DNA of 64,000 nucleotides from Corylus avellana (Eukaryota; Streptophyta; Magnoliopsida; Fagales; Betulaceae). The stretch is from NCBI RefSeq assembly GCF_901000735.1, contig NC_081548.1, forward strand, positions 6,699,364-6,763,363, written 5' to 3'. The notes under the pieces were generated by a model. The model worked only from the letters and a program-made list of their open reading frames with translations. It was not told the origin of the DNA and made no database searches. Below are positions 55,132 to 64,000 of this stretch, one piece after another; the stretch's first letter is position 1, and each line of letters starts with the position of its first letter. Both the position numbers and the translations under genes were made by a program.

Positions 55132-55319
55132 ACCCTATCAAATATCATAATCATCACATAATGCAAACTTAATCATTTAATCAATGGTTTAATAATAATA
55201 TAAAATATCCTAATTATCACATAATGCAAACTTATGTACAAACTATAAACCAAATTAAGTAAAAAATCTCACATCTTGACAATCTATGGACGGCAATACC
55301 AAATGGCACAACTAATTTA

Positions 55320-55802
55320 GGGGAAACTTTACTTTAGACCTCTGAACTAACACGCGATTTGACATACCCCCCCTCGAACTTTGAAATCTCTATTTGGATT
55401 CCCGAACTTTCAATTACAATCAATTTGAACCCCTTTGTCAATTTCTACTGCTAAAACCCCTAAAAAGATAAAATTACCATTCAATTTTCTTTTTATTAAA
55501 AGAAATTGAAATTAAAGAAAAAAGGGGTCACAAGGTGGCCCAATCGTGGGTCACCTTGTGATTTTTCTTTTTATATAGAATATATCTTTTTTAATTTTTA
55601 ATTTGAAATTATTGGTAAATTTGAAATTTTATAAAATAGCCAAGAGTATAAACGTCATTATATTACTTTTAACGTTTAAAATTTGACGGATGGGTTCAAA
55701 TTGATTGCAATTGAAAGTTCAATGATTCAAATTGTGAAGTTTCAAAGTTCGAGGGGTATATCAAATTACGTAGTAGTTCAAGAGTCTAAAATGAAGTTTC
55801 TC
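55320..55802. mobile_element. Foldback element (family of 4322-4766)
   Basis: GGGGAAACTTTACTTTAGACC and, inverted, GTCTAAAATGAAGTTTCTC. Carries GGTCACAAGGTGGCCC with its inverse GGGTCACCTTGTG in the middle. Confidence 0.7.
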
Positions 55803-58130
55803 TATTAATTTAATTTTTTATTGTTCACGAGGCCTTTACTTATACATTTTGGGTTGCTGACAAGTTTGAGATTCTTGCTGTCATTTGTGATAAAATATTA
55901 ATTAAATTTTTTAGATAAGTGGTGATTTAATGTGATATCAGAATAAAGCAAAGATTATAAGTTCAAACCCAGATCACTTCCTATGTTTCCCTACCTTTTA
56001 ATTACATGGGCCACTTGAAATTATAATTTCAAAGTTTAAAAATTGGAAGTTTAGAGGTTTTGCAAAAATTGGAAGTAAACATACTATAAGCGGTTTTGCA
56101 ATCATAACTTCGAAGTTTAAAAATTTGCAATGTCGTCAATCAGTAACCCATGTTTCATCTCCCCATCTTTCATCTCTGATCCTTTTAAATTTATCAATTT
56201 TTTAGTTAAAATGTCAAAAATACCCCTTTAAAAAAATGAAAAAATAAAAAATAAAAAAAAATACATTGGACTCACCCACTACTTGGCAGTGGGTTTGGAC
56301 TGAACTTTATTTGTTCTTTAGGAAAATTGAAGGCAATAGAGCCCGAAGCTGGGTTCGATCTGTTACGAACGTGGGAAGTAGAGGCTAAGGACTATTTTAT
56401 GAGTAATGCTAGAACCTGTCTTTTTATCCTCTCAAAATTGATATGATTTTTATGATTATTATTAGATCAAATTTCAATAGTATTGATCTATCTCAAATTC
56501 AATGGTGATTTTAAAAAGAATATCAACTTTGGAAGGATAAAAAAATAATCCTTAACATTTCTCATATATTATTTTTTGTTTTCTAAATAATCACAAAATT
56601 AACAGGTTATGATTAAGGAGTATGACCCGTTTAAATAAAAGAGTAAGGTAATAGTTGATTTTATATAATCTTATATCAATGTCTCGATATAACTCGAACT
56701 TGACACGCAACATTAGGATTTACAATTTTTGTCAGGACTTTCGAGCCCGACAAGGACCCACACAAAATTAATAGGTTAAAGGTTTGACCTGTTGAATTAA
56801 ATAAATGGAATTAAAATTTACCTATAGAATCTTATATCCTTATTTCGACATAATTCGAATCCAAAACGTTATCACAAATGGTCACCCTTGCAACCAACCT
56901 ATCAACTCAACGATATTTCCCAGCAATACATGTAGATGAATTCTGTTTTTTATAAGGAAAGGATGCCCATGAGAGAGTTGTTAATTATTCCATAAACTTT
57001 TCCTCTGCAAAATAGGAGAAATCATGCCCAACACGCATTGGCAAATGGCAAGAAATGTATTACTGTTCAGTTCCATGTGATAGGCTGATTGCCAACTACT
57101 ATTTAAAAGCTTTGAAGGACAGGAATGAATTTAACTTTAGAAGAGTGGACTGTACTTAATTTATAAAAAAATAATAATAAATTAAAAATAAAAAAGCACT
57201 CTAAAAATAAGGATTAGGATCTTCTTCATTTAAAATGAATTAGATAATATCCAGTTAGTTATAGTAGATAAGTATTTTTGTCTCCTCAAAAAGTGAAAAG
57301 ACAAAAATACCTCTCCACTATGAGTAACTAGATATTAATATTATCTACTATGCCTCCTCGTCCCATCCCTGGTGAAGGACTTCTGGTTTCTGAATTTTCA
57401 TTGAAAATAATGGCATTACCTATATATAAAAATCACCATGAATTTAATCATCCCCACATAAAGAACATAGCCAAATAGACCTGAAATTCTCTATTTTGAT
57501 CAAGCAATTCCATTCAAAATCAACAACCAGTTGAGAAGAATAACAAGAAAAGCCAAGAGCTACAAGATCTTATAGAAAGGCCAATCACAAAATAAAAATA
57601 AAATAAAATAAAATAAACAGCAATGAGAAAATTACAAATCTACATCCTTTTATAAACATGATTTCTCCATTTGAAAATTTGACAGAATTTGTTAATGAGC
57701 AACATCAACCGCAATCACATTCTTAATGGGACACAACTATACAAATAAGATACCAATAGGCCACTTAGAATTACTCGTATCATTAATATGTAAGAAATAC
57801 ATTATTTTTAGTTTATTAAATTTTTGTAGGAAATTTCAACAAACGGATTTATGAAAAATTTAGTTCGGATAGCATTTTATCAGATCTACTGTACCACGTC
57901 CACACATTCCCAGCTCTCCACTGTAACACGTGGATGGATCATCGAAGGGTCAGGATGGGTCCAAGAAAAGGAGAATCATCATGCACCCCTACAATCAAAC
58001 AGTCAACGTCTGGATTTTGATTTTATTTATGAATCTTGTAGTTTTTATATAAGTGATATATTTGTACATAAATCAACATCTAAAATGTAATTTGAAATCA
58101 TGAATGGAAAGCCCTGCATTAATTAAGTTG
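55803..58130. other. Gene-poor intergenic region
   Basis: No gene recognised. A MITE at 56398-56575 (TTATCCTCTCAAAATTGATATG, inverted as TATCAACTTTGGAAGGATAA). Low-complexity AAAATAAAATAAAA at 57592-57616. The 79-codon frame at 57851 has no recognisable content. Confidence 0.55.
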
Positions 58131-58132
58131 AA

Positions 58133-58361
58133 TTTATTTTATTTTATTTTTGTAAAAATTTCGAACTTCATTTATAAACTGAATAATACGAGTGTAAAAA
58201 CTCGAACAAAAGAGTACAAAGCTCTACATGCCTAGAGCACGTAGCTCTAATATTACAACATCACAGATGCTTTCTGGAATTTCTTCGATCCAAACTTTAT
58301 TCATAACTTGTTTTACCAGTGCTTTTGCTAGACAATGAGTAGTTGCCAGAATAATAGTTAC
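58133..58361 (-). pseudogene. L1-type LINE fragment: RNase H C-terminus, 3' end and tail
   Basis: Minus-strand frame from 58361 to TAG at 58226-58224 reads ATTHCLAKALVKQVMNKVW and IEEIPESICDVVILEL, the pattern of the C-terminal RNase H-like domain of plant LINE polyproteins. It is followed by about 70 bp of 3' UTR and an A-rich tail (AAAATAAAATAAAATAAA, fwd 58135-58153), as expected of a 5'-truncated insertion. Confidence 0.65.
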
Positions 58362-58869
58362 AATTTAAGAATATTACTCACTTACAGTTGATGAATATCA
58401 TTCAGTCACACTTGAAAACTATCACAGAGTTACAGTAAATAGTTAAAGACTATCACCTAGCTAACTTAGCTAGAGATAAAGTTTATTTATATCCAACACG
58501 ATTCTCTTAATAGGAGCCAACATGAATCTCTTAATAGGAGCATGTTATATTTTAAATATTACTTAGATAAATAAGAGCTTAATGCAGCCTTATTAGGGCT
58601 TGATCTTGTGGATATAGATCATAGACCAAATTACATAAATCTCTGTGTTACTATCTTATTATTTTCGTATTTTTATTTCTTTCATATAATCATTGTTTTT
58701 ATTATTATTATTATTATTATTCTTAATTTCTTTTTCCTCCTTAGAACTAAGAATGCTGCAAAGCTAAAAAAAACACTTCGGATGTTGGGTCTATCAAAAA
58801 CAATTTTAAAACTAAAAAAAAAAAAAAACTTTCTCCAATTATTTGTAGGAGAATGAAATTAGTATTATT

Positions 58870-59349
58870 ATTAGGGTTTAATACTCTGCCCCTAGGGTTT
58901 AAACACTTTATTTTTTCTCTTTTTGGGTTTTATTTTTATCACAGGAGGTACCAGTGGTTTTCATAAAGACGGCTATGGTACCTCTGTTAAAATTTCGTCT
59001 AAAATTTAACGAAACGCCACGTCAACATCATTTAAAAATCGCCTCGAGTCATATAGTTAATTATATAAAAAAATTTTAAAAGGATTATAGAATTATATTT
59101 TTTTCCAAAAAAAAAAAAAATTGGGGGTGGCTCTTGGCCATTTGGGGGGCGGCTGGCCAACCCCTTTGGCCACCAGGCCACCCCCATTTGGCCAGCTTGG
59201 GGGTGGCTCACTGTCGGATGGGGGTGGCCGGGCCAACCCCAAGGAGCCCAAGGGGTAGCCAAAACAACTCCCCAGTAGGTTTGGGGGTGGTTTCGGTCAT
59301 CCCCTTGGGCTCCTTGGGGGTGACCGAGCCACCCCCATCCGGCAGTGGG
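58870..59349. mobile_element. Large foldback element, left arm
   Basis: The arm contains GGTTTTCATAAAGACGG, GTACCTCTGTTAAAATTTCGTC and AACGCCACGT, all inverted at 62465-62560. A GC-rich part (GGGGGTGGC..GCCACCCCC) follows at 59114-59345. Together with 62171-62640 it forms one element, split by the gypsy insertion. Confidence 0.8.
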
Positions 59350-60543
59350 TGTAGCGTCCTAGATTTTTAAAAGTCTTATTTCAGAGATATTTATTTGATG
59401 ATATATTATTTATATTAGGTAATGACATTTATTTTGAGGTGGAGATATTTATTGATGATATTAGGTAGTAATATTTATTATTGAGGAATTTATTAGATCT
59501 TATGAATATTGATTTGAGGTTACTATATCATGATGTTGATTTTATATGAGAGATTACATCTTGATTATTTTATTGGGAGATTTAAGAAATATGATAATTG
59601 ATGATTTATTGATATAATTTGGAGTATGATTGTAATAATTGGTGATTGATTTTATAAGTGAGGAATTTTTGGGATTCAGATTATTAAGGGAAATTAGGTG
59701 AAAATAGTATTGGAGATTTTATTAGATTTGTTTTTAATAAATTGGAGTGAAACCTAACTTTCACGCCTACTTTTCCCAATTTTCTCACCTGCTCCCACTC
59801 TTTCTTTCTTATTCCTTTTAATTCTTCTTTTCTCTTATTTTCTTTCTTTTCTCCCTCTGCCAACAGCACTACCCCTTCTACTTTTCTTCTTTCTCTTTTA
59901 CTCCTTCCTTTTTTCTTATTTAAATGCCTCACTCATACAGAAGAGAGGAGAGAAACCGAGTGTGAGATGGGAAAAAGAAAGAGAGTTTAGGCGAGAGAGA
60001 GAGAGAGAGAGAGAGTTAGTGAAGGGATAATTATGGTAAGGACCAACTGCAGCAGAACGGGTTTCAAGTAATTACCTTTGATGATCCATTCATGTAATCC
60101 ACTGTAAGAATTCTTGCTTCCTGAATATGATATTGATATCCAATAATACGGATTCTTGTGGTTTTATAACTTGTCTGGCATTTTGATATATATGATTCAA
60201 CAATGATTTATATTGTCGGAAATCAATTGACTCACTACTTCACAGTTTTTGTAGTGCTTGCAGGAATGAAAAATCAATGTAATTATGCAGTTGTGATTAG
60301 AGATTCATATTGAGATGTACAGAGATTCCAAGTTGGTTAAGTTTTGTCTAGAGTTTAGACTGTCGGATAGATTTGTATAAATGCCTTGTACGACATAGCT
60401 TTGGGTATTTTTGTATAAAGAAAAGTATTTTAACGGTATTGTTTTGTATTCATAATTATAGTTTTTCCGCTATATCAGATTATTTTAGCGTAATATTCGA
60501 GTTTATTTACAAGATAAAATAAGAGAAATATCGGGATGTTACA
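59350..60543 (+). repeat. Gypsy 5' LTR
   Basis: 1194 bp, TGTAGCG...GATGTTACA. Contains a CT-rich stretch and AGAGAGAGAG tract (59995-60015). The short frames in it are not genes. Confidence 0.88.
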
Positions 60544-60545
60544 AA

Positions 60546-60557
60546 TGGTATCAGAGC
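60546..60557 (+). other. Gypsy primer-binding site
   Basis: TGGTATCAGAGC, two bases after the LTR end, complementary to initiator tRNA-Met. Confidence 0.88.
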
Positions 60558-60955
60558 ATTACCCAACCTGAGATGGTGGGAGTGTGCACAAGCCTATGAG
60601 GGTCGCTAGTGGACATACGTTGGTAATGCCAAAAGTGGGTTATATTATAATGATGTCAATTAAGACACAATGAAATGTATGAGGGCCAAAAGTAAAGGGC
60701 CGAGAATGAAGAAATTCCCTGAAGATTGCCAATGGTGACACTGGTGTCCAAGAAGAGTGCTTGTGTCATCTCACATCGCTTGGGTATGGAACATGTTATG
60801 GTATTTATTCTATGAACAGATTGAATTTAAAAATTATATAGTAACTTGAGTAAGTTATGGTTCAAGTATGATTTGTTTTTAATTTGGGTCGCTCGATTTG
60901 AAGATAGGTGATAATTTATGGGTTTTAATTTCGAGGACGAAATTCCTTTAAGGAG

Positions 60956-62170
60956 GGTAGCATTCCAGATTTTTTAAAGTCTTATTTTAGAGATATTTAT
61001 TTGACGATATATTATTTATATTAGGTAATGACATTTATTTTGAGGTAGAGATATTTATTGATGATATTAGGTAATAATATTTATTCTTGAGGAATTTATT
61101 AGATCTTATGAATATTATTGGAATGAATATTGATTTGAGGTTATTATATCATGATGTTGATTTTATATGAGAGATTATATCTTGATTATTTTATTGAGAG
61201 ATTTAAGAAATATGATAATTGATGATTAATTGATATAATTTGGAGTATGATTGTAATAATTGGTGATTGATTTTATGAGTGAGGAATTTGTGGAATTCAG
61301 ATTATTAAGGGAAATTAGGTGAAAATAGTATTGAAGATTTTATTAGATTTGTTTTTAGTAAATTGGAGTGAAACCTAACTTTCATGCCTACTTTTCCCAA
61401 TTTTCTCACATGCTCCCACTCTTTCTTTCTTATTCCTTTTTATTCTTCTTTTCTATTATTTTCTTTCTTTTCTCCTTCTGCCGACAGCACTGCCCCTTCC
61501 ACTTTTCTTATTACTCTTTTAGTCCTTCCTTTTTCTTATTTAAATGCCTCACTCATACAGAAGAGAGGAGAGAAACCGAGAGTGAGAGAGGAAAAAGAAA
61601 TAGAGTTTTGGGGGGAGAGAGAGAGTCAATGAGAGAGAGAGTTAATGAAGGGGTAGTTATGGGTAAGGACCAACTGCAGCAAAACGGATTTCAAGTAATT
61701 ACCTTTGACAATTCATTCATGTAATCTACTGTAAGTATTCTTATTTCTTGAGTATGATATTGATATCCAATAATACGGATTCTTGTGGTTTTATAACTTG
61801 TCTGGCATTTTTATACATATGATACAACAATGATTTATATTGTCGAAAATCAATTGACTCACTACTTCATAGTTTTTGTAGTGCTTGCAGGAATGAAAAA
61901 TCAAGGTAATTATGCAGTTGTGATTAGAGATTCATATTGAGATATACAGAGATTCCAAGTTGGTTAAGTTTTGTCTAGAGTTTAGATTGTCGAATAGATT
62001 TGTATAAATGCCTTGTACAACATAGCTTTGAGTATTTTTGTATAAAGAAAAATATTTTAACAGTATTGTTTTGTATTTGTAATTACAGTTTTTCCGCTAT
62101 ATGAGATTATTTCAGCGTAACATTTGAGTTTATTTACAAGTTAAAAGAAGAGAAATATCGGGGTGTTACA
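60956..62170 (+). repeat. Gypsy 3' LTR
   Basis: 1215 bp, about 95 percent like the 5' LTR by eye. The 5' end is altered (GGTAGCATTCC for TGTAGCGTCC), and a few insertions account for the length difference. Confidence 0.88.
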
Positions 62171-62640
62171 CTGAGGGTGGCTTGCCACCCCCATGGCCAA
62201 AGGGGGTGACCAAAACTACCCCAAACCCATTGACCGGGGTTGGTTTTGGCCACCCCTTGGGCTCCTTAGGGGTGGCCCGGTCACCCCCATCCGACCATGG
62301 GGGTGGCGGCCAAATGGGGTGGCTAGGCCACCCCCATGTCTAAAGGGAGTGACCAGCCACCCCCCCAAAAGGTAGCCACCCACAATTTTTTGTTTTTGAA
62401 AAATATACCTTTTTAATCTTTTAATTTTTTTAAAAAAATTAATTATATGACACATAATGATTTTTTATTGGTGATAACGTGGCGTTCCATTAAATTTTGG
62501 ACGAAATTTTCATAGAGGTACCTTCTCCGTCTTTATGAAAACCACAGGTACCTCCTATAATAAAAATGAAACCTTAAGGGGAAAAAAATAAAGTATTTAA
62601 ATCCTAAGGGCAAAAGAGTATTCAACCCTTATTATTAATA
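62171..62640. mobile_element. Large foldback element, right arm
   Basis: GC-rich section with GGGGTGGC / GCCACCCCC (62172-62385), then the inverse of the left arm (ACGTGGCGTTCC, GTCTTTATGAAAACCAC), ending near ACCCTTATTATTA. Confidence 0.8.
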
Positions 62641-62924
62641 CAACTTTCATCTGACCTCTAATTAACACGTGCTTTTTTCTATTTTCTCTCTGTTTATAAG
62701 GGGACAAAAACTTGGTGCAAACATGCGGAAAAGAAAAAAAAAATACAAAAACTTATTTTTTTTATCCTATGATATATTATTACAATACAATTTTCACATG
62801 ATTTTAAGAAAATCTATAGCAAATAGCTATGACTTGACCCCAATAACTCGGAAAGGAGAGGCAAGATTCTTTGCTAGGGGATGGATGGAACCGAGATAGC
62901 ACGAAAACAATTTGAAAAATTATA

Positions 62925-63095
62925 TGGAATATGAAAGTTTCAAATTCGGCGAAAGTATTTATATGGCGAGCGTGTCATGATATACTCCCAACAAAAGTCA
63001 ATCTCAAAAAGAAAAAAATTGTCCAAGATGATCTGTGCATTTTTTGCTGTAGGGAGGAAGAAAATGTTTCTCATATTATATGGGAGTACCCATGA
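62925..63095 (+). pseudogene. L1-type LINE fragment: zf-RVT domain
   Basis: Frame WNMKVSNSAKVFIWRACHD, then ILPTKVNLKKKKIVQDDLCIF, then CCREEENVSHIIWEYP and TGA at 63093-63095. This is the zinc-binding zf-RVT domain near the C-terminus of plant LINE polyproteins (W, HD.LPT, C..C, H spacing). Isolated fragment, probably inactive. Confidence 0.75.
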
Positions 63096-63659
63096 TCAGC
63101 TCTTATTAAGGCCTATTATTATTAAACTAATTTTCTAGCATCTTACTGATCTTAGCATTGTGAATATGTATTGCTTCACAAACCATTTTCCCTTCATCTT
63201 CTGGCCTTCTTCTTGGACAGACAAAATAGAAAGTAAAGCCAAAAAGGTGAAAGACCATTCTTTCATTCTCACCACATATTTATTTAAAGAGGAATGATAA
63301 AGACACAACTTAGAAACACAACTTTGGCCAAATTTTTTTTTTTTTTTTATGTGGTCATTTTTTTTTACAAAAAAATTAAAAAAATTTCTAAAGAATAACA
63401 TGTCTTTTTTTTATTATTATTTGGTATTCTTTTTTTTTTTTTAAAAAAAATGGTCTTTTTGCAATTAAAAAATGACCATAACAAAACGATGTCATTTTGC
63501 AATTTTCGTCCAAACTGACAGTTTTGACTAACGGAGTGGCCAAAATGCAATAGTTTGAGAGTTTGGATGGTTACTTTATCACTTTTGGAACATTGGGGGG
63601 CTAAATCGAAAACGGCTGGTAGTTTGGGGGGTTTTTTTTTTTTTTTATATATTTTTCCC
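63096..63659. other. Intergenic spacer with foldback piece
   Basis: 63530-63640 looks like the right arm of a foldback (TTATCACTTTTGGAACATTGG) but I cannot find its left arm. Otherwise homopolymers. No gene. Confidence 0.5.
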
Positions 63660-64000
63660 TTTTATTTTTTATTTTTTATTTTTAACTTGGGATAGAGGCA
63701 TTTTGGGAAAAAGAAGAAGTTAGAATGGTCGAATGGCAACAATTTGGAAGTTTGAGGGGTCAATTATCACTTTTTAAACATTGGAGTTCAAAATGCAAAT
63801 TGGCGGATAGTTCAAGGGGATAAAATGTATTTTTCCCATAGAATAATGTGTGGAGGAGGATTTCAACTTAAGACCCCTGTTATGATACCATGTTATCTCG
63901 TATCACTTAGTTAATACTTTAACATACATCATCCTCTGCTGATGTAACAAGAATGGGTTATGTGTGGAATTGGTAGAGGGTTTGGCATTATCCTCCCCGG
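63660..64000 (+). pseudogene. Third TNL copy: end of intron 4 and start of exon 5 (runs off window)
   Basis: 63680-63950 matches the 3' half of intron 4 of the gene at 3324 (foldback arm, then CTTAGTTAATACTTTAAC and CATCCTCTGCTGATGTAAC). Exon 5 would begin at 63951: EWVMCGIGRGFGIILP is readable up to the window end. The acceptor has mutated from ACAG|G to ACAA|G. The nearest AG is now one base later, which would shift the frame, so this copy may be mis-spliced. Upstream exons of this copy are not in the window. Confidence 0.8.

Larger units (their letters stand above)
59350..62170 (+). mobile_element. Non-autonomous Ty3-gypsy element with 1.2-kb LTRs and 412-bp interior
   Basis: Two near-identical direct repeats (59350-60543 and 60956-62170) flank only 412 bp. 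A PBS TGGTATCAGAGC (60546-60557) follows the first, and TTCGAGGACGAAATTCC plus the purine tract TTTAAGGAGG (60929-60955) precedes the second. The TTCGAGGACGAAAT motif before the purine tract is typical of the integrase end of plant chromovirus gypsy elements, so the element is an internally deleted gypsy (inference). No gag or pol left. LTRs start TGTAGCGTCC (GGTAGCATTCC in copy 2) and end ATGTTACA. No clean 5-bp target duplication. Confidence 0.85.

Noticed and set aside
59134..59370. Gly/Pro-rich frames over the GC-rich foldback cores (also 62193-62455)
   Set aside because: They lie in inverted-repeat cores and read open on both strands because of base composition.
61368..61724. 118-codon frame in the gypsy 3' LTR
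   Set aside because: Located in an LTR. The matching region of the other LTR (59730-60090) does not keep it. Composition is F/S/R-rich from CT and GA tracts.

Overview
This is a piece of draft nuclear genome from a eudicot plant, probably a woody rosid. The evidence is a TIR-NBS-LRR (TNL) resistance gene, a class absent from grasses, together with AT-rich DNA, short-exon genes, Ty1-copia and Ty3-gypsy LTR elements, tRNA-derived SINEs, a CACTA element, L1-type LINE debris and many foldback elements. Seven runs of N (18705-18724, 19278-19377, 20755-20854, 31032-31131, 34895-34994, 37563-37902, 45108-45393) mark scaffold gaps. The four that are exactly 100 N lie at the edges of duplicated blocks, so order and orientation there are not proven.

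Layout. 1-3160: repeat-bearing upstream DNA. 3161-10218: a TNL gene in five exons (TIR, NB-ARC, LRR, LRR, C-JID), damaged by a 2-base frameshift near 8042 and carrying a GC instead of a GT splice donor at 6949. 11264-16225: a dead full-length Ty1-copia element nested in a SINE. 16790-19277: a minisatellite-bearing transposon end next to a phytocyanin (blue-copper protein) pseudogene. 19378-20754: an inverted copy of the TNL 3' end. 20855-25410: a second copy of the same copia locus. 26700-27661: a minus-strand phytocyanin pseudogene. 28463-31031: about 2.6 kb of transposon DNA with 10-bp GC-rich tandem repeats. 31132-34894: a cysteine-rich receptor-like kinase (CRK) pseudogene and downstream DNA. 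34995-36420: a third phytocyanin pseudogene. 38245-40370: copia debris. 40713-46985: a second copy of the CRK block with a CACTA insertion. 48553-49275: a DUF26 (Gnk2) secreted-type protein exon, followed by CRK remnants to 52190. 52200-58860: intergenic, with foldbacks, hAT, TRIM and LINE remnants. 58870-62640: a foldback element split by a non-autonomous gypsy element with 1.2-kb LTRs and a 0.4-kb interior. 63660-64000: intron 4 and the start of exon 5 of a third TNL copy, running off the window.

How it fits together. It is a tandem and inverted duplication nest of defence-type families (TNL and CRK/DUF26) plus phytocyanins, expanded by segmental duplication and then eroded. Shared stop codons and shared transposon insertions show the order of events: several copies were already dead before duplication, while the CACTA element, one SINE and some foldback changes came later. 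The only reading frames that could still make a recognisable protein are the TNL (truncated unless repaired), the DUF26 protein at 48553, and an orphan C-JID exon at 19531-20175. I found no CRISPR, operon or RNA-gene system and no clear new biological system. The most unusual objects are the 10-bp-repeat transposon, the CACTA element packed with TGACGTG sites, and the TNL with its non-canonical donor.
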